This document shows, piece by piece, positions 7,705 through 16,609 of a stretch of 48,170 bases of DNA. This DNA comes from Candidatus Poribacteria bacterium (GTDB taxonomy: Bacteria; Poribacteria; WGA-4E; PCPOR2b), in the NCBI GenBank assembly GCA_022822785.1, contig JAJEAL010000128.1, positions 1 to 48,170 of the forward strand. The letters run 5' to 3'. A program made the translations under genes and the position numbers. The notes under the pieces are model-generated. The model did no database searches and was not told the DNA's origin. It saw only the letters and a list, made by a program, of their open reading frames with translations. Within the stretch, counting starts at the first letter, position 1. Each line of letters starts with the position of its first letter.

Positions 7705-8688
7705 CTAGAAACTCCCCTGGGGTCGTGCGACGAATGATTCGGAAACAGCATCTAGTTTTCTTCGGACGGAATCATCAAGTGTCCAACCAACAGCACCAAT
7801 ATTATCATTCAGGTGTTCGATTGTGTCGGCACCGCTGATAGCCACTGTGATCTCTGGATGCGACAGCACCCAAGCTATAGCCAATTGTGCAGGTGTTTTT
7901 CCCAATTCATCAGCGAGCTGCTTAACGGTTGTCATAACCCGCGCGGACCGCTCCTCCATCATACGGGCGAAATCGTCCTCGCGCCCGGCAAACAGAGTTC
8001 CCGACGGTGGTGGTCGGTCCGGCGAATAAATCCCACTAAAAAGCCCAACCGCTAGTGGACTGAATGCCATCGCACCTAAGCTCATATCTTTAATTAAATC
8101 AAACATTTCGCTTTCCATCCGGCGATTCAGCAAGTTGTATAGATTTTGGACACACATATATGGCGTTACATTGTGCTTGTCTGCAATCCAGAGCGATTTA
8201 CAAACCTGCCATACTGCATAGTTGCAGCACCCAACGTAAAGCGCCTTGCCTGCACAAACTATATCGTCTAACGTTCGTATAGTCTCCTCAAGTGGTGTCA
8301 GTTCATCGAAGCGATGCACCAGATAGACATCAAGATGGTCTGTATCCAACCGCTTGAGTGATCGTTCCACTTCACGCATAATGTGATATCTCGATAAGCC
8401 TTCATCGTTCGGACCTACCCCCGTGGGCGCAGCGACCTTCGTGGTAATCACAACATTATCCCGCTTGCCTTTCAGTGCCTTGCCTAGAATTACCTCTGAC
8501 CGTCCCTGATTGGCGCGATCATCCATCGGTCCGTACCAATTTGCACAATCAATGAGGTTAATTCCAAGTTCAAAGGCGTGCTCGATCACTCGTTGCGCTT
8601 GGACTTCATCGGGCTGCCCTCTGAAACCCAAGCCGAAAGCCAATCGGCTCACTTGGATGCCGGCGGTCCCAAAGTTCACATATTCCAC
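7705..8688 (-). CDS. Aldo/keto reductase family protein
   Basis: 327 residues with the full (beta/alpha)8 aldo/keto reductase pattern and catalytic tetrad: Asp47 and Tyr52 (INLIDCANWYGP), Lys84 (ITTKVAAPTG) and His125 (DVYLVHRFDE). The NADPH-binding end is present (LSHPEITVAISGADTIEHLN). The start is GTG at 8688, with AGAGG upstream; no ATG fits better. Such enzymes reduce or oxidise sugar aldehydes and ketones with NADP(H) in the cytoplasm. It ends the minus-strand set below the DUF6785-like membrane protein and the Gfo/Idh enzyme, which suggests a role in sugar or polyol use. Confidence 0.88.
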   Translation of the reverse strand: MEYVNFGTAGIQVSRLAFGLGFRGQPDEVQAQRVIEHAFELGINLIDCANWYGPMDDRANQGRSEVILGKALKGKRDNVVITTKVAAPTGVGPNDEGLSRYHIMREVERSLKRLDTDHLDVYLVHRFDELTPLEETIRTLDDIVCAGKALYVGCCNYAVWQVCKSLWIADKHNVTPYMCVQNLYNLLNRRMESEMFDLIKDMSLGAMAFSPLAVGLFSGIYSPDRPPPSGTLFAGREDDFARMMEERSARVMTTVKQLADELGKTPAQLAIAWVLSHPEITVAISGADTIEHLNDNIGAVGWTLDDSVRRKLDAVSESFVARPQGSF

Positions 8689-8728
8689 AATCTTGCCTCT
8701 CTTTCTTGGAATACTTGCAATTTATATC

Positions 8729-10660
8729 TCAATACCACGTCCCGCCATTCAAATAGATCATATATGTCTGCTGCTGCGTCAGAACGCCGTAAATCATCCA
8801 GAGCCCGCCGGTAATAAAATCACCCAAAATTAGACCGAAGAAGAATGGGATGGATCGTTGATATCCTCTGACCTGACCTACTCGCAAAATAATAGCTTTT
8901 ATCGTCCAACTGATAAGAAAAGTAAACCAGAAATAATCGATGGCAAAGCTAACAGCGAGTGGGTAACCGGCAGGGTGAAGGGGCCACCAAAAGAAGCGGG
9001 TTCGTAGGACATGGAGAATTACTACTATTGCCATACCAACACCCATGAATGTGGTACGGGGCACATCGGCCGGCATTGGGTGAAACAACCAATTTTCTAA
9101 TCGAGTCCAAGCGGTATTGGCAACCCAAATTTTAAAGAATGACACCCGCGCCGACGCACCATCCCGGTACATCATATCCAAGTTCGTCCACATCCCAACG
9201 ATGAGCGCCACGGCTGTCCCAACCATCATCGCAATTATCAATCGGCGGCCATTAATACGACCGACCTCAGCCATCTTGAGCGGCTCAAACTGATTTGGCA
9301 TCGCGTGCGAGCGATAACTCCGGTTGAACCACTGATAGAAACTCATTACGGTTAAACTCCCGCCGCCCCAAGTCAATGTTCCGAAGGCGGTCACCATCAT
9401 ATCTGCAGGATGGTTGAAGATACCGTGCGGGGCCCCAAACTCCGCTCGCAAGCGGGTAACAGCAATAGCAATAGCAAAATAGAGTCCAAAGAAGACCGGA
9501 ATCGCTATTACCGACATTCCCGCCCGATAAGAAAAGATAAACATAAACAGAAATCCGCCAACCAACCCAAGCAGCGCTGTCCGATAGCGCATTGGCTCGT
9601 CTGCGTCAGCCGATGATTTTTCGGAAAACGCGGTTCGAATCGCAAAAATCAGATGTCTACGCGTCACCCAAAGCGCAACGAAGCACATACAGATCCATGC
9701 ACCGGCAGATTGTTCGTAGAAGTAGGGGAAGCCGGGAAGTGTATCTAGTCCAAGGTAGCTGCTAAAAACGCGGCTAAACTGGCGTATGAGAAAGAAGAAC
9801 CAGCAGGTAAATGAAAGGTCTAGCGGCAGAAAAAAACCGAGACCTATCATGAACGGATAGAACGATATCATAGTATTGGACATCGCGTCCCACGGTTTTT
9901 CGGTGAGCTGTCTGCCAATGAAGTGTAATTTGAGATGCAGGTATGGGACAGATGGGAAAAGGACATGTAGTCCGTTCATGAGGTCCAAGATGAAAGGGAT
10001 AGAGAAGCCAACCCATAGCAGACCATTTCGCAAGAAGTTCGGCGATTGCGACATTGCCACGGGGAGTTGGATGATGGGGAACGCTAATCGTTCGGTGTGC
10101 ACCCACTGTCGGCGCACGAGGGTATTGATGCAGTGGAGCATAAATAGCAAGACCAACGTAAACACTGTCCAGACCAACATGGGTCTCAGCCATACTTTGA
10201 AGTGTTTTGACTCGTAAAAGGAGGTATCCCCTTCGTAGTATCCGGTCAACACGGGATCGGGAGGGCTAGCAGTAAACCAAGGTGGGATATAATGGAAAAA
10301 GAGTTCCTTCCACTCATTCTCTTGGGTTGCAAATTGGTAAGGGTGGAGAGCGATGGCGAAGAGATCTTGCAACATGCCATACGATGCGATGGATGTTGAA
10401 ATCACAACCATCGAGTAGATGGTGAGAAGTTCTCCCATCGAGAATTGAATCCGTGGCCACAGTCGCAATATACCGTTGTTGAAGACAACCAGCCAAAACA
10501 GGAGAAAGATTGGATAGATGAATATCGGCAGTGCGGTTGCCTCCGCCCGGTATTTCATCTCCGTAATCGTCACCCAATACGCATTGAAGGCGACAAATGC
10601 CAGGCCGATTAGAATAGCGCGTCCTGTTGCCCCTTTAGACTCCTGCTTAATTCCTTCCAA
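8729..10660 (-). CDS. Large multi-pass membrane protein, DUF6785/DUF6784-like
   Basis: 643 residues with about a dozen or more hydrophobic segments along its length, for example AILIGLAFVAFNAYWV, IFLLFWLVVFNNGI, LVWTVFTLVLLFMLHC and FSYRAGMSVIAIPVFFG. The motif RRQWVHTERLAFPIIQLP after the early helices is typical of a membrane family known to me only as DUF6785, seen in uncultured and planctomycete-type genomes. The start is TTG at 10660 with GGAG eight bases upstream; the nearby ATG is out of frame. No ATP-binding or signalling domain is seen. Placement between a Gfo/Idh enzyme and an aldo/keto reductase suggests a solute transporter, perhaps for sugar derivatives, but this is inference. 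Confidence 0.72.
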   Translation of the reverse strand: MEGIKQESKGATGRAILIGLAFVAFNAYWVTITEMKYRAEATALPIFIYPIFLLFWLVVFNNGILRLWPRIQFSMGELLTIYSMVVISTSIASYGMLQDLFAIALHPYQFATQENEWKELFFHYIPPWFTASPPDPVLTGYYEGDTSFYESKHFKVWLRPMLVWTVFTLVLLFMLHCINTLVRRQWVHTERLAFPIIQLPVAMSQSPNFLRNGLLWVGFSIPFILDLMNGLHVLFPSVPYLHLKLHFIGRQLTEKPWDAMSNTMISFYPFMIGLGFFLPLDLSFTCWFFFLIRQFSRVFSSYLGLDTLPGFPYFYEQSAGAWICMCFVALWVTRRHLIFAIRTAFSEKSSADADEPMRYRTALLGLVGGFLFMFIFSYRAGMSVIAIPVFFGLYFAIAIAVTRLRAEFGAPHGIFNHPADMMVTAFGTLTWGGGSLTVMSFYQWFNRSYRSHAMPNQFEPLKMAEVGRINGRRLIIAMMVGTAVALIVGMWTNLDMMYRDGASARVSFFKIWVANTAWTRLENWLFHPMPADVPRTTFMGVGMAIVVILHVLRTRFFWWPLHPAGYPLAVSFAIDYFWFTFLISWTIKAIILRVGQVRGYQRSIPFFFGLILGDFITGGLWMIYGVLTQQQTYMIYLNGGTWY

Positions 10661-10712
10661 CCCATAATCTCCATTCTCAGGGATGACACAGACAAGCTGA
10701 TTTTATCGATTC

Positions 10713-11690
10713 TCAGACACTCAGGGCTCTTCCTTCTCTAGCTGATTGGTAGATTTTCTCCAAAAGTGCAACGGTTCGGCGCCCTTCCCTACCATCAACT
10801 CTCAGGTTTCTACCTTCCTCAATAGCCTGAACAAAATCTTCGATGATACTGTGAATAGGGTTCTCAATCTGTTGGAGCCGGTCCTCCAATCCTTCACCAA
10901 AAACGCGCATCGCCCCACCAAGGACATCATCAACTAGAATGCCACCCTCGGTCCCGTGTACTTCAGCACTGAAATAGACGCTGGTCGGGAAGGTTGTTGT
11001 TCCAACAATCACGCCCTTGGCGCCGCTTTTGAAGTTAACGATGGCAAGCCCAATATCCTCGGTTTCAATATCGTGGTCCATAATTGCCATTTCACCATAG
11101 ACCGATTCAAAATCGCCCATGAACCAAGAAATAAGATCGAGCAGATGTGCCCCCTGGTTTGCTAGAGAGCCCCCACCATCCATCGCCCACGTTCCACGCC
11201 AACCGCCGTTCCGCTCAAAATACTCGTCGGGTCTGAACCATTTGAAGCGGACTTCGCCCAAGATAGGTTTGCCCAGCCAACCGCGCCGGAGGGCTTCCGC
11301 GACACGATAGTTAGTATCCACATAGCGGCTCTGATAATCGACGGCTAGCTTCACGCCAGCTTCGTCACAGGCAGTAATGAGGCGATCGCAGGCTTCGGTA
11401 GACACATCCATTGGCTTAGTGGTAATCACATGCTTCCCCGCTTGTGCCACACGGATACCGAGGGCAGCGTGGGTCCCGCTTGGCGTCATCACCATCACAC
11501 AATCGATATCACTTCGTCCTAAGATATCATCTAGGTTTGGTGTCCATTCGGTATCAAGTTCTTCGGCTATCTGCTTGGCAAGGGCTTCGTTCAAATCGAC
11601 GACGCACTTCAGCTCAGCACCTTCGGTATTTTTAATCATTCGGGCGCGACTGCTGCCCACACCTAACCCCACAACTGCGAAATTAACCAT
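10713..11690 (-). CDS. Gfo/Idh/MocA family oxidoreductase
   Basis: 325 residues. N-terminal Rossmann domain MVNFAVVGLGVGSSRARMIK (GxGxxx turn), VVDLN after strand 2, then GKHVITTKPMDVST with the family's Lys-Pro pair. The C-terminal half carries GGGSLANQGAHLLDLISWFM, the conserved Gly-rich and Asp/His active-site segment. AGGAT precedes the ATG at 11690. The predicted role is NAD(P)-dependent oxidation of a sugar, inositol or sugar acid. It is the first gene of the minus-strand group with the DUF6785-like membrane protein and the aldo/keto reductase, 52 bases apart. The substrate cannot be deduced. Confidence 0.88.
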   Translation of the reverse strand: MVNFAVVGLGVGSSRARMIKNTEGAELKCVVDLNEALAKQIAEELDTEWTPNLDDILGRSDIDCVMVMTPSGTHAALGIRVAQAGKHVITTKPMDVSTEACDRLITACDEAGVKLAVDYQSRYVDTNYRVAEALRRGWLGKPILGEVRFKWFRPDEYFERNGGWRGTWAMDGGGSLANQGAHLLDLISWFMGDFESVYGEMAIMDHDIETEDIGLAIVNFKSGAKGVIVGTTTFPTSVYFSAEVHGTEGGILVDDVLGGAMRVFGEGLEDRLQQIENPIHSIIEDFVQAIEEGRNLRVDGREGRRTVALLEKIYQSAREGRALSV

Positions 11691-11815
11691 ATTGTAATCC
11701 TTTTGTGAAAAGAGTCGTGTGCCAATACCCTAATTCGTCGTAATAGCTACAATCTGTATTGCCTTGATAGGAAGAGAACAACGTGCAACGATGGATATGC
11801 AATAGAGGCGATATT

Positions 11816-11858
11816 TGTTACAAGGCTAATAAGGCACGGCTGTATTAGCCTTGTAACA
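11816..11858. repeat. Perfect 16-bp-stem palindrome
   Basis: TGTTACAAGGCTAATA (11816-11831) is the exact reverse complement of TATTAGCCTTGTAACA (11843-11858), around an 11-base loop. It lies between the Gfo/Idh gene and the broken TonB receptor. No T-run follows, so a palindromic mobile repeat is more likely than a terminator. Confidence 0.75.
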
Positions 11859-11917
11859 CTGATGCTTGTCGCAAACCTATTCCGACTTCATTGAATCTGT
11901 CTACGACAATGGGAACC

Positions 11918-12659
11918 TTAAAATGTCTGCTCCCAACCGATATAGTAGAGTCCACCGTTAAAGCCGAACGGTGCAGAACGCCGCGAATAGGTGAATACAC
12001 CCGGCGAATCAACCACAACATTCCCCTAAGCATCAGCAATCCTCCCACCTCGGGATTGACCGATATAATTTGTATCAGGGGTAACGTCGAACAGATTATT
12101 TGCACCTATTTTGATTCTGCCCTATTCACCCAAACCGTAACTCAGTTGAATATCAGTCAGATACTTAGGCGCGTAGGTTTGGCTAATACCACCCTCAATC
12201 ACCGTATATGCACCATATCGATGCACAGAATAGTCCACAGCGATAGTGACGTCCACATATCGGGTTGACATCGAAACACGGTCTTTCGGCTGCCACGTCT
12301 CAATAATGGAGCGATCTTGGTCAGTGAACAACGATTCCGGCAGATTGGCAGGAAGATTTACATCGAATGTTTCTCCGTCGCCTTCGTAAGTCGAACCGTA
12401 TGAGGACCGGAATCCACCTTCGTAGCCTTCCTTGAGCACAATGTTGATTACGCCGGCGAGGGCGTCTGAACCGTACTGCGCCGAGGCACCATCCCGAAGG
12501 ACTTCGATTCGCTTAATCGCACTTGCGGGAATCGCATTCATATCTACCCCCGCCGTGCCGCCGTTTCCCGTTGACAAGCACAAGCACTTGGTCCGGCCCT
12601 AAGTCTCTGAGTGTTGCGGGTCGCAGCGCGTCTGTACCGTCAGAAAAATTGAGTTTCAT
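11918..12659 (-). pseudogene. TonB-dependent outer-membrane receptor, decayed remnant
   Basis: Three pieces of one receptor lie in different frames. 12659 to ~12560 reads DALRPATLRDLGPDQVLVLV then NGKRRH (plug domain). After a frameshift, 12583 onward reads VDMNAIPASAIKRIEVLRDG and ASAQYGSDALAGVINIVLK (rest of the plug). Most of the barrel is then missing, jumping to APKYLTDIQLSYGLGE. A further shift gives GANNLFDVTPDTNYIGQSRG, an in-frame stop, then GVFTYSRRSAPFGFNGG and the terminal ...WEQTF ending at 11918. The 5' end (signal, TonB box) is absent. It retains the classic C-terminal Phe but cannot make a working barrel. The intact form would have been a TonB-driven importer. Confidence 0.85.
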
Positions 12660-12816
12660 CATTAAAAGCTCAATTTAGCCTAAGTTAAACCGAATAAAAA
12701 CACGCGTTCTCACAACACCTGAAGCGTATATTGTAGCACCTTCTCCTAGCGTTGACAAGCGGAAAACAGTGCCTCCATCATAAAAGCAAACTATGGCACC
12801 TATATAAGGTTTTTGA

Positions 12817-12846
12817 TTGAAAGGGACTTCTAAAATGTGCTATAAT
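12817..12846 (+). promoter_or_regulatory. Sigma70-type promoter for the CBS-domain gene
   Basis: TTGAAA (12817-12822), an 18-base spacer, then a perfect TATAAT (12841-12846), ~70 bases before the CBS-domain gene and pointing into it. Confidence 0.6.
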
Positions 12847-12917
12847 TGTTTTAATCTTGTATGCCAAACTTCAATCATATTGTATAATTTTCTTCGATAT
12901 AATCTCGATTATCCACA

Positions 12918-13868
12918 ATGGGAGTGAGGGACAAATTGAAAACAGATCGATCAGACTCACCAAGAACAGACTCAGAAACCACCAGTACAACAACCGACTC
13001 GCTTGTTGTCGCATCTCCTACAAAACAAACACTTCCCGCTCGGATAACAGCGAAGGCGGAAGGGGGGTTATTCAGTAGGTGGAGACACAAAGGCGATCCC
13101 AAAGCAGATCAGATTAAACAGATTCTGGTTGACAATATCAGTGCCCTTCCAGAGAATGAAGCGCGGATGATGTTGGGGATTTTTGCCCTTTCAAAGACAA
13201 CCGTACGGAAAATTATGATTCCACTGTCGGAAGTGATAGCAATTCATGTTGCCACGCCGATTGAGCAGGCAAAAGCGATGGTACAGCACACTAGCTATCA
13301 ATATGTTCCAGTCTATGAAGAGCGAATCGATCGACTGACAGGAATTGTGAGCATTATGGATTTTCTGTACGCCCCAACCGAAACAAGTAAAATCGATTCT
13401 TTCATAAGAGCTGCATACTACGTCCCAGAAACAAAGTTGTTAGGTGATTTACTTGAGGAGTTGCGACTTGCCTCAGAACCCGTATCAATTGTTATTGATG
13501 AGCACGGCAGCTGCGTTGGGTATATCGGATTGGAAGATCTCCTTGAGCAAATTGTAGGTGAGATTCGTTATTCACATAAGCGACTGCCACTACATGTTGA
13601 AGCACTCGGAAATAATTCGTGGACGCTTGATGCCCGGACACCAATCGACATTGTCAACACAACGTTAAACACAAATCTTCCCAGAGACGACTACGATACG
13701 ATTGGTGGGTTTATACTAAAAACTATCGGCCGGCTGCCGGAGCAGGGTGAAAAAGTGGCTTATGATAGCATCGAATATATTGTTGATGAGGTTTTTGACT
13801 ACGGAATCACTGTTATCCACGCCAATCGGAGAGTCTCACAGATTTCCGAAAGCAATCACAGCGACTAG
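12918..13868 (+). CDS. CBS-pair and CorC/HlyC domain protein
   Basis: 316 residues, cytoplasmic. A low-complexity, Ser/Thr-rich N-terminus (residues ~1-45) leads to RKIMIPLSEVIAIHVATPIE, the entry to a CBS pair. The pair ends with VSIVIDEHGSCVGYIGLEDL then LEQIVGEI. The C-terminus (from ~residue 225) is a CorC_HlyC domain (TIGGFILKTIGRLPEQGEKV then DSIEYIV). No membrane helices, so it resembles soluble CorC rather than a full CNNM-type transporter. CBS pairs usually bind adenine nucleotides; CorC proteins are linked to Mg/Co handling. The ATG at 12918 lacks a Shine-Dalgarno site. TTG at 12936, after GAGGGACAAA, may be the real start. Confidence 0.82.
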   Translation: MGVRDKLKTDRSDSPRTDSETTSTTTDSLVVASPTKQTLPARITAKAEGGLFSRWRHKGDPKADQIKQILVDNISALPENEARMMLGIFALSKTTVRKIMIPLSEVIAIHVATPIEQAKAMVQHTSYQYVPVYEERIDRLTGIVSIMDFLYAPTETSKIDSFIRAAYYVPETKLLGDLLEELRLASEPVSIVIDEHGSCVGYIGLEDLLEQIVGEIRYSHKRLPLHVEALGNNSWTLDARTPIDIVNTTLNTNLPRDDYDTIGGFILKTIGRLPEQGEKVAYDSIEYIVDEVFDYGITVIHANRRVSQISESNHSD

Positions 13869-13893
13869 CATGTCACCATACCATAACAGGTTC

Positions 13894-13940
13894 GTTGTGG
13901 CGAATTTATTTGCTTTTAGGGTTATTGAAATCGCCACAAC
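13894..13940. repeat. Inverted repeat downstream of the CBS-domain gene
   Basis: GTTGTGGCGA (13894-13903) pairs perfectly with TCGCCACAAC (13931-13940); the stem continues with one bulge through ATTT/AAAT. It begins 25 bases after the CBS-domain stop. No T-tract follows, so Rho-independent termination is not supported. Confidence 0.5.
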
Positions 13941-14026
13941 ACCTCCTCGCCTACTCTACGCTTCACGCAAGACGCCGTGTAGCGCATACCCTTCTAATAC
14001 ATCATATCAATTTCCCCTGATACCCC

Positions 14027-15193
14027 ATGCACAAAGCGCGCTGGCTCAAATCTGAACTAGATCGACTTCATCACGCTGGGCTCTGGCGATCGCTCCGCTC
14101 CGTCACAACAGCCCCGACAGGGCGCATCCTGCTCGAAGGACGCGAAGTCATTCTGCTCGGATCGAATAACTACCTCGGTTTAAGCGTCCACCCGGCAGTG
14201 ATTGAAGCTGCCGCTACCGCTGCACAAAAATACGGAACGGGCGCAAGTGCCTCTCGCCTGATGTCAGGTAACTCCCATCTTTACGCTGACCTGGAAGCGA
14301 AGATTGCCAAAGTTAAGGCAACCGAAGCCGCTCTAGTTTTCGGTTCCGGATATCTAGCGAATATCGGCATAATCCCTTTACTAGCAGACGATGGAGATCT
14401 CATCCTCAGCGACGCCCTTAACCATGCAAGTATTATCGATGGGTGTCGCCTCAGTCACGCAACAAAACAGGTCTATCGACATTGCGACATCGAGCATTTG
14501 GAATCCTTGCTAGCACAATCCCCGAAATTCAGACGTAGGTTAGTTGTGACCGATGGGGTATTCAGTATGGATGGTGACATTGCACCGCTCCCTGAAATAT
14601 GTACGTTAGCAGATCGATACGATGCGATGGTAATGGTTGATGATGCACACAGCTTTGGGGTTTTAGGAAAAAAAGGGGGCGGAACAATTGAGCATTTTGG
14701 ACTGGAGAATCGCGGAGTTATTCAGATGGGGACTTTGAGCAAAGCGGTTGGTGGATTGGGAGGATATGTCGCTGGAAGTGCTGCTTTGATTGACTTCCTA
14801 GTGAACCGAGCGCGGAGTTTTATCTTCACAACAGGATTGCCACCCGCGACGTTGGCTGGTGCCTCAGCCGCTCTTGATGTGATTCGCTCTACTCCTGAGC
14901 TACGCCGACAACTGCATTCCAATGTTCACCTGCTAAAAAACGCTTTGTTACAAGAGGGGTTCCAACTCCTGCCGAGCGAGACGCAGATTCTTCCACTGAT
15001 ACTTGGCGCTGCGGATGTCGCATCACGTTTTGCTGAAATTCTACTTTCACACGGTGTATACGCACCGGCTATCCGTCCGCCCACTGTGCCGGAAGGAACA
15101 AGTCGGTTACGGCTTTCTGTGATAGCATCTCACACACCGGAAGATTTAGAAGCAGCCGTCGAAGGATTTGTAGCAGCGAGGGCTGCTGTGTAA
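14027..15193 (+). CDS. 8-amino-7-oxononanoate synthase / glycine C-acetyltransferase family (alpha-oxoamine synthase)
   Basis: 388 residues, the normal length for this PLP fold-type I family. Signature segments: LLGSNNYLGLSVHP, GTGASASRLMSGNSHLYADL, VDDAHSFGVLG (Asp205, His208) and MGTLSKAVGGLGGYVAG with the PLP Lys239. The family condenses an amino acid with an acyl-CoA: BioF uses alanine plus pimeloyl-thioester for biotin, Kbl uses glycine plus acetyl-CoA. The sequence alone does not separate them. No other biotin gene is nearby, so a specific symbol is withheld. The ATG lacks an obvious ribosome site. Convergent with mtnC. Confidence 0.82.
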   Translation: MHKARWLKSELDRLHHAGLWRSLRSVTTAPTGRILLEGREVILLGSNNYLGLSVHPAVIEAAATAAQKYGTGASASRLMSGNSHLYADLEAKIAKVKATEAALVFGSGYLANIGIIPLLADDGDLILSDALNHASIIDGCRLSHATKQVYRHCDIEHLESLLAQSPKFRRRLVVTDGVFSMDGDIAPLPEICTLADRYDAMVMVDDAHSFGVLGKKGGGTIEHFGLENRGVIQMGTLSKAVGGLGGYVAGSAALIDFLVNRARSFIFTTGLPPATLAGASAALDVIRSTPELRRQLHSNVHLLKNALLQEGFQLLPSETQILPLILGAADVASRFAEILLSHGVYAPAIRPPTVPEGTSRLRLSVIASHTPEDLEAAVEGFVAARAAV

Positions 15194-15251
15194 ATCTACA
15201 GCAGCTTTAGTTAGGTTAGCTGTGATATGCGTCTACAGCGCTGAACCCACT

Positions 15252-15992
15252 TTAGACCCTACGCGATAATTCGATCTGATCAAATGACGTAATCTCAGAC
15301 TGATCATGCCTCGCCGTGATTTTTGTATTGCCAGGACGCTTGCACAGGCAGGTTTGCATGCCAGCCGCGTGGGCTGCTTCTAACTCCTCCAGCACATCGC
15401 TCAAAAAAAGAACCTCCATCGGCGGCAGATCGAAGGCTTTAGTAATTGCACGGTAGCTCGCTGCTTCCTTTTTTGGCCCGGTAGTTGTGTCGTAATGGTC
15501 GCGAAACAGATGTAGCACGTTCCCAGCCACGGTATGTCCAAAAAATAGTTTCTGTGCCGCGATACTTCCAGACGAAAAGATTCGGACATCCACCCCAGCG
15601 TCGTTCCACGCTTGAATCGCAGGCAGCACATCACCGTAGATGTGCGCCTGCATCTCACCACTTTCAAAGCCAGATCGCCAAATTAATCCCTGAAGTGCTT
15701 TCAACCCTGTCGCTTTGACGTCGCCATTCATCAGTCGAAGCACCTCTTCTCGGAGCAGGTGCTGCGGTCTTTCCACCCCAGTCCCTTCCGTACACCACAC
15801 ACCGAAAGATTGATAACCCGCATCTTTGGCAATTAGGTCGCACACCTCGTTTAACGCTGCCGAGCCCCAATTCGCATGTAGATACCCATCCAATTCGCGA
15901 CGCACGAAAGGAAACATCACATCGTACACAAAACTAACCGACGACGTTGTGCCCTCAATATCGAGTAGGATTCCACGTCCAGAAAATCTCAT
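15252..15992 (-). CDS. mtnC: Enolase-phosphatase E1 (acireductone synthase)
   Basis: 246 residues of the HAD superfamily. Converts 2,3-diketo-5-methylthiopentyl-1-phosphate to the acireductone by enolisation and dephosphorylation in the methionine salvage pathway. Motif I is LLDIEGTTSSVSFVYD (nucleophile Asp11, Glu13). Motif II is IFSSGSIAAQKLFF (residues 138-151). Motif III lysines lie in TGPKKEAASY, and motif IV is VLFLSDVLEELEAA with Asp199. Length and all motifs fit MtnC. The ATG overlaps the mtnD stop by one base (TGATG), so the two are translationally coupled. Last gene of the mtnB-mtnD-mtnC block. Confidence 0.93.
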   Translation of the reverse strand: MRFSGRGILLDIEGTTSSVSFVYDVMFPFVRRELDGYLHANWGSAALNEVCDLIAKDAGYQSFGVWCTEGTGVERPQHLLREEVLRLMNGDVKATGLKALQGLIWRSGFESGEMQAHIYGDVLPAIQAWNDAGVDVRIFSSGSIAAQKLFFGHTVAGNVLHLFRDHYDTTTGPKKEAASYRAITKAFDLPPMEVLFLSDVLEELEAAHAAGMQTCLCKRPGNTKITARHDQSEITSFDQIELSRRV

Positions 15993-16573
15993 CAGATCTG
16001 CACCACAGGTTCAACGTCGTTAGCAGGGGATAGATAGGCTGGTCCCATGCAGACAGGTGTGTAATTTTCATGGACAGGATTGTCAACGTAGTGCGGCGTC
16101 CAGCCCGATGTATCCTCAAACAACCGAATGCAGCGGATTGTACGGTCATCGCACAGGTCGAACCAGTGCTGGGTGCCGGTTGGCACACTAATCAGATCAC
16201 CGCTTTCCACTTGGATCGCAAATACAGGTGCATTTTCTGGATGAATATGAAAGAGTCCGCTGCCCTTGATGGTGAAGCGAACTTCATCCTCGCTGTGGGT
16301 GTGTTCTTTGTTGAACTTTTCCAACATAGCATCTAAGCCGGGCGTCTCTGGCGTGACATTAATGACATCCGCTGTCACAAACCCGCCCTGTTCCTTGAGA
16401 CGTTCAATTTCCGGGGAATAAGCGTCCAAAATCTCTTCGTTTGTAGCTTCGGGACCAACGCGACCCTCGACATCCCACTTTTCATACGAGATACCAAATG
16501 GCTCCAGAAAGTCGCAAATTTCTTGATGCTCAGTAATTTCCCGGTTTTCGTCCTGAACTCGGATGCGAGCCAT
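15992..16573 (-). CDS. mtnD: Acireductone dioxygenase
   Basis: 193-residue cupin that oxidises the acireductone made by MtnC to 4-methylthio-2-oxobutanoate plus formate (Fe form), the last oxidation before methionine. Metal ligands are in place: His91, His93 and Glu97 in [12 protein letters not shown], and His136 in [12 protein letters not shown]. The segment [16 protein letters not shown] is also typical. ACTGATAGCAAGGAGGAAG precedes the ATG at 16573, a strong ribosome site. It follows mtnB by 36 bases and overlaps mtnC. The choice between Fe (on-pathway) and Ni (off-pathway) chemistry cannot be read from sequence. Confidence 0.93.
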   Translation of the reverse strand: MARIRVQDENREITEHQEICDFLEPFGISYEKWDVEGRVGPEATNEEILDAYSPEIERLKEQGGFVTADVINVTPETPGLDAMLEKFNKEHTHSEDEVRFTIKGSGLFHIHPENAPVFAIQVESGDLISVPTGTQHWFDLCDDRTIRCIRLFEDTSGWTPHYVDNPVHENYTPVCMGPAYLSPANDVEPVVQI

Positions 16574-16609
16574 AGTCTTCCTCCTTGCTATCAGTTAAGG
16601 GTTACGCAC

